Below, in pieces: positions 8,189 through 18,822 of a DNA stretch of 58,933 nucleotides (position 1 is its first letter; each line of letters begins with the position of its first letter). The position numbers were made by a program, and so were the translations under genes. Source of the DNA: Psychrobacter immobilis (GTDB lineage Bacteria; Pseudomonadota; Gammaproteobacteria; Pseudomonadales; Moraxellaceae); contig NZ_CAJGZQ010000023.1 of the NCBI RefSeq assembly GCF_904846185.1, forward strand, positions 1-58,933, in the 5' to 3' direction. Under the pieces are notes generated by a model. It was not told the origin of the DNA. It saw only the letters and a list, made by a program, of their open reading frames with translations, and made no database searches.

Positions 8189-10000
8189 TTAAGGCTCAAC
8201 GATCTGCGTGACCGGTACTTGCTCAACGCTGGTTTCGTTATACGTCGTCTGTTTGGTAACGACTCCTATGGCAGCATCTTTTTTGCCATCATTATTGACA
8301 TCAACGACAGCGGTTGGCTCAAAAGTGGCCGTTTCCGATGGTTGCGCTTGTTTAATGGCATTTGCTTCTTGTGCAGAAGCAACTCGCGCTGAGCTAGCCG
8401 CATCGATAGCATTTGCCGCTTTTGCTTTATTGCTATTGGCAGGTAGATTCACTAGTTGCACTAAGTTTTTATGCGGTACAGGAATCGCCGTTGGTACATC
8501 CAGATTGGCACCGCCACCCAGCACTTGGTATAGCTCGACTTGGCTCACAATTTTTTGTAGCTCTAAATCCAAAATACCTTGCTGCGTTGAGAACAATGAA
8601 CGCTGTGCATCTAGTACATCTAGATAGTTGGCAATACCTGCTTTAAAGCGTGCATCTGCTATCTGGAACGTTTGTTCAAAGTTATCTTGTAGACGGTATT
8701 GTGCTTCGAGCTGCTCACCCAATGTGGCTCGTGTCGCGAGTACGTCTGACACTTCACGGAATGCGGTTTGGATAGATTTCTCGTAGCCTGCGAGCGTTTG
8801 TTCACGCTCAATTTTAGCCACATCGTAATTGGCATCTAAGCGACCAGCGTCAAAGATAGGCACGCTAATGCTTGGACCAAACGACCAACCGACAGCGCCG
8901 CTTTTGAATAAGTCATCTAAACTGCCGCTACTAACCCCAATGCTACTGGCTAAGCTGATAGACGGGAAATAAGACGCGCGTGCCACTTCGATATTGGCAC
9001 CAGCGGCTTTTAGGTTGTATTCTGCTTGCAGTACATCTGGGCGATAACGTAGCAACTCACTTGGTAAGCCTGCACTAAATATCTGCTGGCTAGTGATGTT
9101 GCTGACTGCTGGTGTTGGAATTAGATTGGTTGGAATCGGTCCACCCACCAAGAACTGCAAGGCGTTACGTGATTTTAAAATGCTGCTTTGTGCCCGTAGG
9201 ACAGCAAGTTTGGCATTTTCTAATGATGCACTGGCTTGCAAAGATGGCAGCTTCGGATCAATGCCTGCTTCAAAGCGTTTATCAGCAATAAACAGGGACT
9301 TTTCACGACTTTCAACCGTGGCTTCTGCCAGCTTTAACTGCGCTAAGCTATAGCTCAAGTTGGCATAGCTCTGAGCGATATTACTAATCAAGCTGATTTG
9401 GGTCGAATCTTTGGCCGCTGTAGTGGCTAAGAAATTCTGTAGCGCTTGATCTTTTAAGCTAGCAATTTTACCCCAAAAGTCCAACTCGTAATTAGCCAAG
9501 CCTAGGTTGACGTTATAAGAGCCACTGGAGTTTTTATTTTTTGCGTTTTGTGCTGAGCGAGTGTATCCACCACTACCATTAATCGCTGGTAGATCATTAA
9601 GATCGGTAATTTGATACTGTGCGCGTGCTTTCTCGATTGCTAAACGAGCACTCTCAAAATCTTTGTTGTTCTCTAGCCCTAAAGCAATCAAGCCCTTTAA
9701 GCGCTCGTCACTATAAAAATTCTGCCAGCGTTGACCCGCAATACTTGCTTGATCAGCGCTACTAACCGTTTCTTTATCGAATGCCCCATAGGTTTGTTCG
9801 ATAGGGATATTTGGCTCAGCAAGCACAGGGCGCATATCTGCTTTTGGAATCGTGTTACAAGCAGCCATGCTCATCGCTAAAACGGTCAAGCCGATTAGGC
9901 GACCAGCATTTCTGCGCATATGTGAGCACGCTGGTTGCGCAGTGATAGCAATATTTGCTACCGCTGCTGAGTTGGTGTTATATGTTTTCTGAGCACTCAT
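8189..10000 (-). CDS. Outer-membrane efflux lipoprotein, TolC/OprM (NodT) family, with C-terminal extension
   Basis: 603 residues, against about 480 for OprM/AdeK. The lipobox is MAAC with Cys48. An unusual N-terminal segment of about 27 residues precedes the signal-peptide core. The start is chosen because ATG 10000 overlaps the pump gene stop (ATGA) and has GGAG upstream. Two outer-membrane efflux repeats follow (residues about 95-290 and 310-490). The core ends at [10 protein letters not shown] near residue 500. After it comes an Ala-rich tail with DVNNDGKKD (567-575), a calcium-loop-like DxNxDGxxD motif. The protein forms the outer-membrane channel of the tripartite pump encoded by the two upstream genes. 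Confidence 0.9.
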   Translation of the reverse strand: MSAQKTYNTNSAAVANIAITAQPACSHMRRNAGRLIGLTVLAMSMAACNTIPKADMRPVLAEPNIPIEQTYGAFDKETVSSADQASIAGQRWQNFYSDERLKGLIALGLENNKDFESARLAIEKARAQYQITDLNDLPAINGSGGYTRSAQNAKNKNSSGSYNVNLGLANYELDFWGKIASLKDQALQNFLATTAAKDSTQISLISNIAQSYANLSYSLAQLKLAEATVESREKSLFIADKRFEAGIDPKLPSLQASASLENAKLAVLRAQSSILKSRNALQFLVGGPIPTNLIPTPAVSNITSQQIFSAGLPSELLRYRPDVLQAEYNLKAAGANIEVARASYFPSISLASSIGVSSGSLDDLFKSGAVGWSFGPSISVPIFDAGRLDANYDVAKIEREQTLAGYEKSIQTAFREVSDVLATRATLGEQLEAQYRLQDNFEQTFQIADARFKAGIANYLDVLDAQRSLFSTQQGILDLELQKIVSQVELYQVLGGGANLDVPTAIPVPHKNLVQLVNLPANSNKAKAANAIDAASSARVASAQEANAIKQAQPSETATFEPTAVVDVNNDGKKDAAIGVVTKQTTYNETSVEQVPVTQIVEP

Positions 10001-13000
10001 TGTGTATTGTCTCCAAAGCTTGCAGGCTGATAATTCTCAGAAGGCGTTGGGTTTTGCGGGTCAGGCGTACTATTATCATCATCTTTATCATTTGGTTTAT
10101 TATTCTCGTATTTGTACGGGAACATACTACGTACCCAAATATAAAACATGGGAATAAAGAAGATACCTAACAATGTCGCGGTCACGACGCCACCTAGTAC
10201 ACTGGTACCAATGGCATTTTGACTGCCTGAACCAGGACCTGTGGCGATAAATAATGGCACAACACCCAGTCCAAAGGCAAGCGAGGTCATGATAATCGGG
10301 CGCAAACGTTGACGCGCGGCTGTCATGACGGCTTCTCTCAGACTATAGCCTTCCTCTTGGTGCTCTTTTGCAAACTCAATGATCAAGATAGCATTTTTAG
10401 CGGATAGACCAACGACTGTGAGTAGACCTACCTGCAAATAAATATCGTTATTAAAGCCACGTAGCCAAGTAAAGATGACTGCACCTAACACCCCAAGTGG
10501 AATGACCAATAGCACAGAGAAGGGGATAGACCAGCTTTCATACAAGGCTGCTAGACATAAGAATACCACCAAGATTGAAAGCGCGTATAGCATCGGCGCT
10601 TGAGCACCTGACTTTTGCTCTTCAAGTGACATACCCGTCCACTCATAGCCCACACCTTCGGGCAGATTCTCCATCATTGCTTCCATTGAACTCATCGCTT
10701 CACCCGTACTTAGACCGGGTGCAGCACTACCTTGAATATTCATCGATGGTAAGCTGTTATAACGGGTCAGACGCGGTGAGCCAGATTGCCATTCGCTGCT
10801 AGAGAAAGCATCAAATGAAATCATTTCACCTATATCGTTACGCACATACCACTTGCCGATATCTTCAGGATTAGTACGACTGCTCGGTTCACCTTGGATA
10901 AAGACGCGTTTAATACGCCCACGATCGACGAAGTCATTAATATAACTTGAGCCCCAAGCGGTAGAAATAACGCTATTAATACTAGCAAGTGACAAGCCAT
11001 AAGCAGCAGCTTGCTCTTGATTAATATTCACTTTTAACTGCGGTGCATCTTCTTGACCATTTGGACGAACGCCTGCGACTTTGTCGTTTTGCGCAGCCAT
11101 GCCAAGCAGCATATTACGTGCTTCGAGTAGACCCTCATGTCCAAGGTTACCCGTGTCTTGAATCATTAAGTCAAAACCACTGGCGTTACCAAGTTCGGTA
11201 ATGGCTGGCGGTACAATCGCAAATACTTGGGCTTCATTTAATTGGGTAAAGAAGTAACCCATGGCGCGATCAGCGACAGCCTGTGCAGTGTTTTCTTCAC
11301 CGGGACGATCAGCCCAATCCGATAAACGTACAAAGGCCAGTCCCATATTCTGCCCTTGTCCTGCAAAACTAAAACCTGCAATCGTAAAGACTGAAGCGAT
11401 ATTATCGCCTTCTTGGGTACTGTAATAATCACTGACTTTATCGAGCACTTCTTGCGTTTCATCAAGCGTCGCGCCAGCAGGTAACTGAACCAAGGTAAAC
11501 ATAATACCTTGATCTTCTTCTGGTAAGAACGAGCCGGGAATACGTAAGAATACCACTGCCATAATACCGATAATGGCAGCATAAAGAATTAAGTATAGCC
11601 ACTTCAAGCGGAAACTTTTGCCAACTAAATTCTCGTAACTACGACTGACTTTATAAAACGAGCGGTTAAACCAACCAAAGAAGCCTTTTTGCTCTTCGGT
11701 ATTGCTCTTATCATGGCTCTTACTACGTTTTAGTAAGGTTACACAGAGGGCAGGGGTAAAGATAAGCGCCACTAAGGCCGACAGCACCATACTGGTAATC
11801 AAGGTGATAGAGAACTGACGATAAATCACACCTGTTGAGCCACCGAAGAATGCCATCGGTACGAATACGGCAGATAGAATCAGCGCAATACCAATAACGA
11901 TTTTACTAATCTCGCCCATCGATTGTACGGTAGCATCCTTAATAGAAATATCAGGATCTTCTTCCAAGATACGCTCGACGTTTTCGACGACGACGATCGC
12001 ATCATCGACCAACAGACCGATGGATAGTACCATTGCAAACATGGTCAAGACGTTAATACTAAAACCAGCGATGTAAAGTACAGCGAAGGTGCCAAGTAGT
12101 ACGACAGGTACGGCAAGAGTAGGAATGATAGTCGCACGCCAGTTCTGTAAGAAAACGAACATAACGATAAATACGAGAACAATTGCCTCAAGCAGTGTCA
12201 TAACCACTTGTTCGATAGACAAGCGCACAAATGGTGTGGTGTCATAAGGGATAACGGATGTTAGACCTGCTGGGAAGTTTGCTTCCAGCTCTGCCATACG
12301 AGCCCCAACGGCTTCACGAGTTTCCAGTGCGTTTGCACCACCTGCCAATGAAATACCAAGACCAGCTGCTTCTTTACCATTGTATAGCGACACTACGCCG
12401 TAGTCTGCACTACCAATCTCAACCTCTGCCACATCACCTAAACGCACTTTTGCGCCAGCGGTATCGGTTTTTAATAGAATGTTTTTAAATTCATCAGGCG
12501 TTTGTAGGTAGCTTTGAACCGTGACAGTCGCATTGATAACCTGTTGACTGGTATCAGCAGGTGCTTGACCTAGCTGACCGGCAGATACTTGGGCGTTTTG
12601 TGCACGTACTGCCTCAACTACATCCGCTGGCACCATATTATAGCTACGTAAGCGCGCCGGATCTAACCAAATGCGCATGGCATAAGCAGAACCGAAAACT
12701 TGTACTTCACCAACACCTTCCACACGGCTTAACTGGTCAACAACGTTTGAGTTGACATAATCGGCGATATCCGCACGATCCATACTGCCATCTTCAGAAA
12801 TAAAACCTTGCACCATTAAAAAGCTGCTAGAGGATTTATTAACGTTGACGCCTTGACGCTGTACCGACTCGGGTAGTGAGCTCATGGCGGCTTGGAGTTT
12901 GTTCTGTACCTGTACCTGTGCAGTATCAGAATCTGTACCATTTTCGAAAGTGAGCGTAATGGATGCAGCACCATTCGAGGAGCTCGATGACGACATATAC

Positions 13001-13227
13001 ATCAGCCCATCAAGACCCTTCATGCGTTGCTCAATAATCTGAACGACTGAATCTTCAACCGTTTGAGCATTAGCACCAGGATAGCTTGCGCTGACTGAAA
13101 TCGTCGGTGGTGCAATACGTGGATACTGCTCAATCGGTAAGTTAATGACCGATATCACCCCGATGAGCATGACTAAAATAGCCATAACCCATGCAAAAAT
13201 AGGGCGATTAATAAAAAAACGTGACAT
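9997..13227 (-). CDS. RND (HAE1) multidrug efflux pump, AdeJ/AcrB/MexB-like
   Basis: 1076 residues, slightly longer than AcrB (1049). It has the starting block [16 protein letters not shown], the proton-relay aspartate pair ([16 protein letters not shown]), 12 predicted membrane helices in two halves and two large periplasmic loops. It is an inner-membrane proton/drug antiporter that takes substrates from the periplasm and outer leaflet. AGGAA lies 7 bases before ATG 13227. The C-terminus is an extended hydrophilic tail rich in Asp, Asn and Pro. It sits between the adaptor and channel genes, overlapping the latter by 4 bases, so the three are one operon. Confidence 0.95.
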   Translation of the reverse strand: MSRFFINRPIFAWVMAILVMLIGVISVINLPIEQYPRIAPPTISVSASYPGANAQTVEDSVVQIIEQRMKGLDGLMYMSSSSSSNGAASITLTFENGTDSDTAQVQVQNKLQAAMSSLPESVQRQGVNVNKSSSSFLMVQGFISEDGSMDRADIADYVNSNVVDQLSRVEGVGEVQVFGSAYAMRIWLDPARLRSYNMVPADVVEAVRAQNAQVSAGQLGQAPADTSQQVINATVTVQSYLQTPDEFKNILLKTDTAGAKVRLGDVAEVEIGSADYGVVSLYNGKEAAGLGISLAGGANALETREAVGARMAELEANFPAGLTSVIPYDTTPFVRLSIEQVVMTLLEAIVLVFIVMFVFLQNWRATIIPTLAVPVVLLGTFAVLYIAGFSINVLTMFAMVLSIGLLVDDAIVVVENVERILEEDPDISIKDATVQSMGEISKIVIGIALILSAVFVPMAFFGGSTGVIYRQFSITLITSMVLSALVALIFTPALCVTLLKRSKSHDKSNTEEQKGFFGWFNRSFYKVSRSYENLVGKSFRLKWLYLILYAAIIGIMAVVFLRIPGSFLPEEDQGIMFTLVQLPAGATLDETQEVLDKVSDYYSTQEGDNIASVFTIAGFSFAGQGQNMGLAFVRLSDWADRPGEENTAQAVADRAMGYFFTQLNEAQVFAIVPPAITELGNASGFDLMIQDTGNLGHEGLLEARNMLLGMAAQNDKVAGVRPNGQEDAPQLKVNINQEQAAAYGLSLASINSVISTAWGSSYINDFVDRGRIKRVFIQGEPSSRTNPEDIGKWYVRNDIGEMISFDAFSSSEWQSGSPRLTRYNSLPSMNIQGSAAPGLSTGEAMSSMEAMMENLPEGVGYEWTGMSLEEQKSGAQAPMLYALSILVVFLCLAALYESWSIPFSVLLVIPLGVLGAVIFTWLRGFNNDIYLQVGLLTVVGLSAKNAILIIEFAKEHQEEGYSLREAVMTAARQRLRPIIMTSLAFGLGVVPLFIATGPGSGSQNAIGTSVLGGVVTATLLGIFFIPMFYIWVRSMFPYKYENNKPNDKDDDNSTPDPQNPTPSENYQPASFGDNTQ

Positions 13228-13261
13228 AGTATATTCCTAGTCTTCCTATCTTTGAATGGAA

Positions 13262-14659
13262 TTAGTTAGCGGTAGACTCTGCTGGTTTCTGAGCAGTGGC
13301 ATCTTTGCTAGCTGGCTTATCCATCGCTTTAGCAGCTGGCGGCGGCGTCTGGGCATTAGAGGCACCTTCTTTAGCTGGTACTGGGTTTGGATTCTCTAAT
13401 GGCTTAACGACCACCTCTTGTTCAGGCTTAACTTTTGAGCCGCCGATAACAACTATCTTGTCCCCTGCTTGTAAGCCGTCAGTGACAACCCACTGGCCTT
13501 TATAAGTGCCATTAATAGTGACAGGACGTACTTGGATTTTATTATTTTCATCAACGATGTAAACTTGCGTCTCACTTTTCGGTGTACGCATTACGGCGCT
13601 TTGCGGTACTAATGCAGCATTGGTGATGACGCTTTGCGTTAGACGTGCCGTGACATACATCCCTGGTAACAAGATATTGTTACTGTTCGGGAAAATAGCA
13701 CGCAAGGTGACAGCACCCGTTGACTCATTAACTTTAGCTTCAGATAGCGCAAGCTTGCCGCGCACTGGATATACCGAGCCATCCTCTAGCACCAATTCAA
13801 CAGAGTTCATTCCTGGCTGTGCTTTGCCTTCAGAGATTTGTTGGCGTAGCTTTAGTAGCTCAGATGATGACTGACTAATATCGACATAGATAGGGTCTAA
13901 GCGAGATATGGTCACCAACGGATCGGGCTGACCTGCGCTCACTAGTGTACCCGCCGTCACGCTTGAGCGGCCCGTGCGACCCGTCAATGGCGCACGTACG
14001 ATGGTACGGTTGAGGTCTAGCGTGCTGGCTTGTAGCCCAGCCTTAGCCGTTTGAATGCCTGCTTTGGCACTCTCGATGCCCGCTTGGGTCTGTCCGACAG
14101 CGGCCGCCGCGCTTTGTACAGCAGCTTGTGCGGTGCGTACCGCGGTTTGTGCTTGTTCGTATTGCTGCTTGGAGATGGCGTCGATATCGACCAGCCCTTG
14201 CAGACGTTGTAAGTCGTTTTGCGCCTGCGCCAATGATGCTTGGCGGCTGGCTAGCTCAGCTTTGGCATTGGCGTTGTTAGCCAGTGCTGTCTGATAGTTG
14301 GCTTGTGCTTGCTGCACCGCGGCTTGCCCACTGGCGACAGAAGACGCATAGTTGTCAGTATTGATACGATAAAGGCGCTGGCCTTTTTTGACGTTACTTC
14401 CTTCACGGAATAGTACTTCGTCGATGACACCATTGACCTGTGGGCGGACGTCAGCGGTTTGATACGCGGCGGTACGTCCGGAGAATGTCTGTACTTGAGG
14501 GACGGTATCAAATGTGACGGTTTGGACGTTGACGACCGCAGGCGGCATCTGCTGCTGAGCGGCTTCAGCGCCAGCGGCGTCCTCGTTTTTGTCACAGCCA
14601 ATCAGTACAGCTCCAGATAGTACAGATGCTATTACAAGCGCAAGAGTAGAGTGCTTCAT
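13262..14659 (-). CDS. RND efflux periplasmic adaptor lipoprotein, AdeI/AcrA/MexA-like
   Basis: 465 residues. A lipoprotein signal ends in LIGC (Cys22). Biotinyl-lipoyl halves flank a long Ala/Gln-rich alpha hairpin (about residues 90-215), then the beta-barrel and membrane-proximal domains, then a Pro/Ala/Lys-rich tail. A longer frame begins with TTG at 14674, but GAGGA 5 bases before ATG 14659 and a typical signal peptide favour the shorter start. It bridges the pump and outer-membrane channel and is the first gene of the operon. No regulator gene lies next to it. Confidence 0.92.
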   Translation of the reverse strand: MKHSTLALVIASVLSGAVLIGCDKNEDAAGAEAAQQQMPPAVVNVQTVTFDTVPQVQTFSGRTAAYQTADVRPQVNGVIDEVLFREGSNVKKGQRLYRINTDNYASSVASGQAAVQQAQANYQTALANNANAKAELASRQASLAQAQNDLQRLQGLVDIDAISKQQYEQAQTAVRTAQAAVQSAAAAVGQTQAGIESAKAGIQTAKAGLQASTLDLNRTIVRAPLTGRTGRSSVTAGTLVSAGQPDPLVTISRLDPIYVDISQSSSELLKLRQQISEGKAQPGMNSVELVLEDGSVYPVRGKLALSEAKVNESTGAVTLRAIFPNSNNILLPGMYVTARLTQSVITNAALVPQSAVMRTPKSETQVYIVDENNKIQVRPVTINGTYKGQWVVTDGLQAGDKIVVIGGSKVKPEQEVVVKPLENPNPVPAKEGASNAQTPPPAAKAMDKPASKDATAQKPAESTAN

Positions 14660-15279
14660 CAATGTCCTCGGCAATAGGTATAAAATAAGTAATGACAGTA
14701 TAAAAAGTTTATCAATAAATCTAAGCGTATTGAATATAAAAATGAGTATTGATTCTAATGATCTTTACTTTCTCGGCTAAATTTGTTCTTAATAATATGA
14801 ATTTAGCCAAACATTACTATTAGAACCTCTAATAGCGATATAAGTATCAAGTATCGGTGTAAGAATCTTAAGCATCAAAGCTGTAGCCAAACCACAACCT
14901 TGATTAGTAAAATTAACGAGTAATTATAAACTATCGGGATAACCCCACAGTCAAGTAGTTGAGCGCAGGATTTATGGTTAGAAATCGTAATATCAGCTTT
15001 TATGAATGCATTAAATGCTGTCATGGCAAGCGCCATCTTCATTAACAGCTAATGTACAGTCATACAACGATCAATGAGAAATAATTGTAAACTTTTGTGA
15101 AAACAGCATAACCATATAGATTGTAAGGTCTTTAATGAATGATAAATAAGGTTTGCCAACAAAACAAAAACTTTAGCAACTATTAACTGTGACCATTAAC
15201 ACAATTACTCATTAATGGTCTTTACCAACAGCTAATGGCTGCTAGCCGCAAGTATTGACAGCTGTTATGACGATACTGA
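14660..15279. other. Intergenic region upstream of the efflux operon
   Basis: About 620 bases with no supported gene. It contains the efflux operon's promoter region with a 9-base inverted repeat at 14775-14808. The ispB 3' end lies on the other side. No TetR-, MarR- or two-component regulator gene is present here. Confidence 0.5.
14775..14808. promoter_or_regulatory. Inverted repeat upstream of the efflux operon
   Basis: Perfect 9-base arms GGCTAAATT (14775-14783) and AATTTAGCC (14800-14808) separated by 16 bases, about 115 bases before the adaptor start. It could be an operator or part of a leader hairpin. No T-run follows, so a simple terminator is unlikely. Confidence 0.35.
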
Positions 15280-16305
15280 CTACAGCAAGCGTGCGCTAGC
15301 CAATTCAGTCAATTGATACAAGCCTGTGCGATAACGATTGTCAGGTAGCGTACTCAGTGCTTGTTGCGCCAGCTTGGTTTCTTCCCAAGCCCGCTGCTTA
15401 CAGTAATCTAATGATCCTGAGCGGCGCACTAACTCAATAAGTTGTTCAGCGTTCGGTGTCTTTCCAGTTTGTACAGCGACACGCAACTGCTCATAGCCTT
15501 CGACATCGTTGTCTCTTAGCAGCTCAAGCGCTTTGATGGTCGGTAGGGTTGGCTTGCCTTCAGCAAGGTCGTCTCCTAGGTTTTTGCCCATCACCTCACT
15601 ATCACCACTATAGTCGAGCACATCATCGATAATTTGAAAAGCATTACCAAAGTGCTGACCAAAATCGCCTAAAGCCTGCATATGCTCTATTCTGTCTTGT
15701 AAAATTGCAGCGCCTTGAGTCGCCATCATAAACAGCCGCGAGGTTTTACCATCAATAATGCGCAAGTAATCCTCTTCTGTCGCGGCAGGGTTGTGCTGAT
15801 GCTGGAGCTGCAATACTTCGCCTTCAGCGATATCGCAGGTGCCATCTGAGAATACTTGCAACAGTGGTAAGCTTTGGAAGCCAACTAATAAATTAAAGGC
15901 GCGAGCAATCAGATAGTCACCGACTAGTACCGCGGTGGCATTATCCCAAGTGGCATTAGCAGTCGGCTTACCACGGCGCTGTCCTGACTCATCAATCACA
16001 TCGTCATGAACCAAGGTCGCTGTATGCAGCATCTCAGTAATAGCGGCTAGATGCATGGCTTTTTCTGAGGGCTTGTCCTCAAACATGCGTGCACATAACA
16101 AAGTAATCAGCGGGCGCATGCGCTTACCACCAGCATTAATTACATGCTGTGAGACGCTCATTACCAGCTGAACTTTGGAATTAAGATTACCGAATACTTG
16201 CTTGTCCATAATCTCAAAATCATCCGCCACGATACTTTGAATATCAGCATAATTAGGCGTTGATTGAGTCATTGAATCTGTTTTATGTGAAGGGATGCTG
16301 GTCAT
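15280..16305 (-). CDS. ispB: Octaprenyl diphosphate synthase
   Basis: 341 residues. Both aspartate-rich motifs of trans-prenyltransferases are present: DDVID (101-105, first motif) and DDVLD (227-231, second motif), with the upstream GGKRMRP substrate block. It extends farnesyl diphosphate to the side chain of ubiquinone or menaquinone. Neither ATG 16305 nor ATG 16272 has a clear Shine-Dalgarno, so the first dozen residues are uncertain. The divergent arrangement with rplU-rpmA is common in gammaproteobacteria. Confidence 0.92.
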   Translation of the reverse strand: MTSIPSHKTDSMTQSTPNYADIQSIVADDFEIMDKQVFGNLNSKVQLVMSVSQHVINAGGKRMRPLITLLCARMFEDKPSEKAMHLAAITEMLHTATLVHDDVIDESGQRRGKPTANATWDNATAVLVGDYLIARAFNLLVGFQSLPLLQVFSDGTCDIAEGEVLQLQHQHNPAATEEDYLRIIDGKTSRLFMMATQGAAILQDRIEHMQALGDFGQHFGNAFQIIDDVLDYSGDSEVMGKNLGDDLAEGKPTLPTIKALELLRDNDVEGYEQLRVAVQTGKTPNAEQLIELVRRSGSLDYCKQRAWEETKLAQQALSTLPDNRYRTGLYQLTELASARLL

Positions 16306-16856
16306 AATAAATAGTCATATTAATAAGAATAAAGAGAATTTTTTATAGCCTTAGTTTTATAGATAGGTCAGGCATTATTTTCTATAATAGCATAGCTATG
16401 CCTTTAGATTGTGGGTTAAAACGTGCCTAAAACATCGCGCCTATCTTTTAAATAAGATTTACTATATATAGAAATTGACATAAAAACTGTAAAAATTGGC
16501 TGAAATTTCACTAGAATTAATGGTCATTTATCGGCGACATTTAAGCTCATTTAAGAGATGTATAAAAGGCTGTAAGTCGCTGATTATATAAGTTATAATA
16601 GCCGCTATTATTATATAGTGTTTTTTTGTTGGAGTAGCATCTTGGATGCGCTCTTAATCAGCAGTAGATATAATAAAAAGTGAGGTGGTTATTCGTGTAA
16701 CTGCCTTACAAAAACCAGTCAAACAAGTGAGATAGACGGCTTGCTTTTATGAGCAAAAAGCCGTAAAATCTTGCCTTTAATTTTTCCCTGTCGTGTTCGT
16801 CGTAAAAGCGTTGGTATAACATCAGCCACGGCACACGGGTTAAACGGAGTCATACA
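16306..16856. other. Divergent promoter region ispB / rplU
   Basis: 551 bases without a gene. It holds a 12-base palindrome GCATAGCTATGC at 16390-16401, a TATAAT hexamer at 16594-16599 that could be the rplU -10, and a leader hairpin at 16736-16764. The long 5' leader of rplU is a plausible place for ribosomal-protein autocontrol, but this is inference. Confidence 0.4.
16736..16764 (+). promoter_or_regulatory. Hairpin in the rplU leader
   Basis: ACGGCTT-GCT pairs with AGC-AAAAAGCCGT around TTTATG with a small bulge, 93 bases before rplU. A T-rich stretch (TTTAATTTTT) follows only about 12 bases later, so it may be a weak attenuator or an L21-type leader structure. Confidence 0.3.
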
Positions 16857-17168
16857 ATGTACGCAGTAATCAAAACTGGTGGTAAACAGCACCGTGTAGT
16901 TGTCGATGAGTTGCTTAAAGTTGAACTACTAAAAGCAGAAACTGGCGCAACAATTAAATTCGAAGATGTATTGATGATTGTTGACGGCGAAACTGTCAAA
17001 ATCGGTCAGCCTATCGTTGAAGGTGCTAGCGTTGAAGTTGAAGTGGTTGAACATGGTCGCGGCGAAAAAATCCGTATCGTTAAGCACAACCGTCGTAAGC
17101 ATTATCACAAAGAGCAAGGTCACCGCCAATGGTATACCTTGTTAAAAATCAAAGCTATTAATGCCTAA
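16857..17168 (+). CDS. rplU: 50S ribosomal protein L21
   Basis: 103 residues, full length, starting [14 protein letters not shown], the conserved L21 N-terminus, with the RNA-binding [16 protein letters not shown] block near the C-terminus. It binds 23S rRNA. GGAG precedes ATG by 7 bases. It is followed by rpmA after 91 bases as a two-gene operon. Confidence 0.97.
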   Translation: MYAVIKTGGKQHRVVVDELLKVELLKAETGATIKFEDVLMIVDGETVKIGQPIVEGASVEVEVVEHGRGEKIRIVKHNRRKHYHKEQGHRQWYTLLKIKAINA

Positions 17169-17259
17169 TTATCCACTTAGCAATTACTGCTAAATAGTGC
17201 ACTAAATGCTTAAGAGTTATCGCATCAGCGATAAGTCAAATTAACAAGGAGATTTTCCC

Positions 17260-17517
17260 ATGGCACATAAGAAAGCTGCCGGTTCAAGCCGTAATGGTCG
17301 TGATTCAAACCCAAAAATGCTAGGCGTTAAAATCTTTGGTGGCCAAGCTATCACAGCTGGTAACATCATCGTTCGTCAACGTGGTACAGAATTCCACGCA
17401 GGCGAAGGCGTTGGCATGGGTCGTGACCATACTTTATTTGCACTGAATGACGGTGTGGTAAAGTTCGCGACCAAAGGTAAGTTCAACCGTCGTTATGTAA
17501 TGGTTGAAAGCGCATAA
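17260..17517 (+). CDS. rpmA: 50S ribosomal protein L27
   Basis: 85 residues, full length, starting [19 protein letters not shown], the highly conserved L27 N-terminus that reaches the peptidyl-transferase centre. There is a strong AGGAG 8 bases before the ATG. It is cotranscribed with rplU and ends in a clear terminator. The usual third gene, obgE, is not downstream. Confidence 0.97.
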   Translation: MAHKKAAGSSRNGRDSNPKMLGVKIFGGQAITAGNIIVRQRGTEFHAGEGVGMGRDHTLFALNDGVVKFATKGKFNRRYVMVESA

Positions 17518-17565
17518 TTGCCCATCTAGGTTGTTTTAGTCAAAGACTAAAATAATCCGATGACT

Positions 17566-17605
17566 AAAAAGCCTCTATTACCGTTTGGTAGTAGAGGCTT
17601 TTTTT
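17566..17605 (+). terminator. Terminator of rplU-rpmA
   Basis: A 12-base stem (GCCTCTATTACC/GGTAGTAGAGGC, one wobble) with loop GTTT, followed by seven T. Confidence 0.85.
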
Positions 17606-17970
17606 AGTTATTTTCGTAGTGGTTATGGATACTAAATTGGCTTTATGCTGCTAAACAATATTAGTAAATAACGTTAGGAAATAATGAATAGGTAAAAAAC
17701 TCACCATCCATGCGGTTTATTATTATGTAGCCGCTTATGATCACAAAAAAGGTCAAAAGAGTAGTTACAAGCGTGTATGGCAGCGGTAGTAAAGATTGCA
17801 AATCATGACTAGGCGTGTAATAAAAAAACTGGCACACTGTTGTCATTGTTTATGAGCACCCATTTTATGGCTGCTAGATAAACATTTATGGAAAACAAAA
17901 ATTTTAATAAGATGTCTTATTTTTAAGCGACAATTTTTAAGCGATTATGCATTTTTAGAGAGGATTTATA
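17606..17970. other. Intergenic region before lolA
   Basis: About 365 AT-rich bases with no supported gene or RNA. It must contain the lolA promoter, but I see no convincing -35/-10 pair. Confidence 0.4.
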
Positions 17971-18657
17971 ATGACTTTACTAACCAACAAAACAACTTTA
18001 AAACAAAAAATGATGGGCGGTGCTTTAGCTGGTGTATTAATGACATCGCTTGGTGTCGCAGCCCCAATGATGGTATTGACACAATCAGCTACTGCTGCAC
18101 CAGCTGATAATTTGACCGCTGCCAAACGTTTAAACAAGCTGTTGACAAATACCAAAAGCATGACGGCTAACTTTAGCCAAACGACCAAAGGTGCCAACAG
18201 TGGTACTTTTACGGGTACGATGAGTGTACAACGCCCAAATAATTTCCGCTGGGAAACAAAGTCGCCGTCACAGCAACTGATCGTCGCTAATGGTAACTCC
18301 ATGTGGGTTTATGACAAGGATTTAGAACAAGCGACCAAGCAAAACGTTGACAGCCAAGTCGGTAATACGCCAGCACTGCTGTTATCAGGCGACCCAAGCC
18401 AAATAGACAAGAATTTCAAAATTACCCAGCCATATGATAATAAAAACTACTACGTGCTGTATCCAAAATCAGACAGTGCCAGTTTTAAGAGCTTATCAAT
18501 GAGTTTTAGCGGTGGTAAACCAGTGATGATGGTGCTAAATGATAGCCTTGGTCAGACCACGTCCATCAAATTTAGCAGTATTAAGCTAAACCCAAGCGTC
18601 AGCAGTAGTCAGTTTAAGTTTACGCCACCAAAAGGCGTTGATGTTATCAATCAATAA
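17971..18657 (+). CDS. lolA: Outer-membrane lipoprotein carrier protein LolA
   Basis: 228 residues with a long signal peptide ending around TQSATAAPA. The mature part has the LolA pattern: LTAAKRLNKLLTNTKSMTANFSQ, FRWETKSPSQQLIVANG and WVYDKDLEQA. LolA carries lipoproteins from the LolCDE complex across the periplasm to LolB, which here would serve the AztD-like, efflux and META lipoproteins among others. GAGAGGA lies 7 bases before ATG 17971. It is a single gene with its own terminator. Confidence 0.92.
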   Translation: MTLLTNKTTLKQKMMGGALAGVLMTSLGVAAPMMVLTQSATAAPADNLTAAKRLNKLLTNTKSMTANFSQTTKGANSGTFTGTMSVQRPNNFRWETKSPSQQLIVANGNSMWVYDKDLEQATKQNVDSQVGNTPALLLSGDPSQIDKNFKITQPYDNKNYYVLYPKSDSASFKSLSMSFSGGKPVMMVLNDSLGQTTSIKFSSIKLNPSVSSSQFKFTPPKGVDVINQ

Positions 18658-18714
18658 CAGGCAGTTATCAAGAGCCAATTCTTGAGAGCCAATCAAAGAC
18701 TTTCTTGATTAAAT

Positions 18715-18750
18715 AAAAAAGACAGATCCTATGCGGTCTGTCTTTTTTTT
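18715..18750. terminator. Bidirectional terminator between lolA and scpB
   Basis: AAAAAAGACAGA pairs with TCTGTCTTTTTT, giving T-runs on both strands between the convergent lolA and scpB genes. Confidence 0.85.
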
Positions 18751-18822
18751 AAGTGAGATTATCTGAAGAATAATGCTCAATCTCTCCCATATTATGTTTC
18801 AAAGATTTAACGTTTTAAAGGC

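Noticed and set aside
16390..16401. A 12-base palindrome GCATAGCTATGC between ispB and rplU as an operator.
   Set aside because: It is short, far from both starts and has no recognisable regulator match; it is only mentioned under the intergenic entry.
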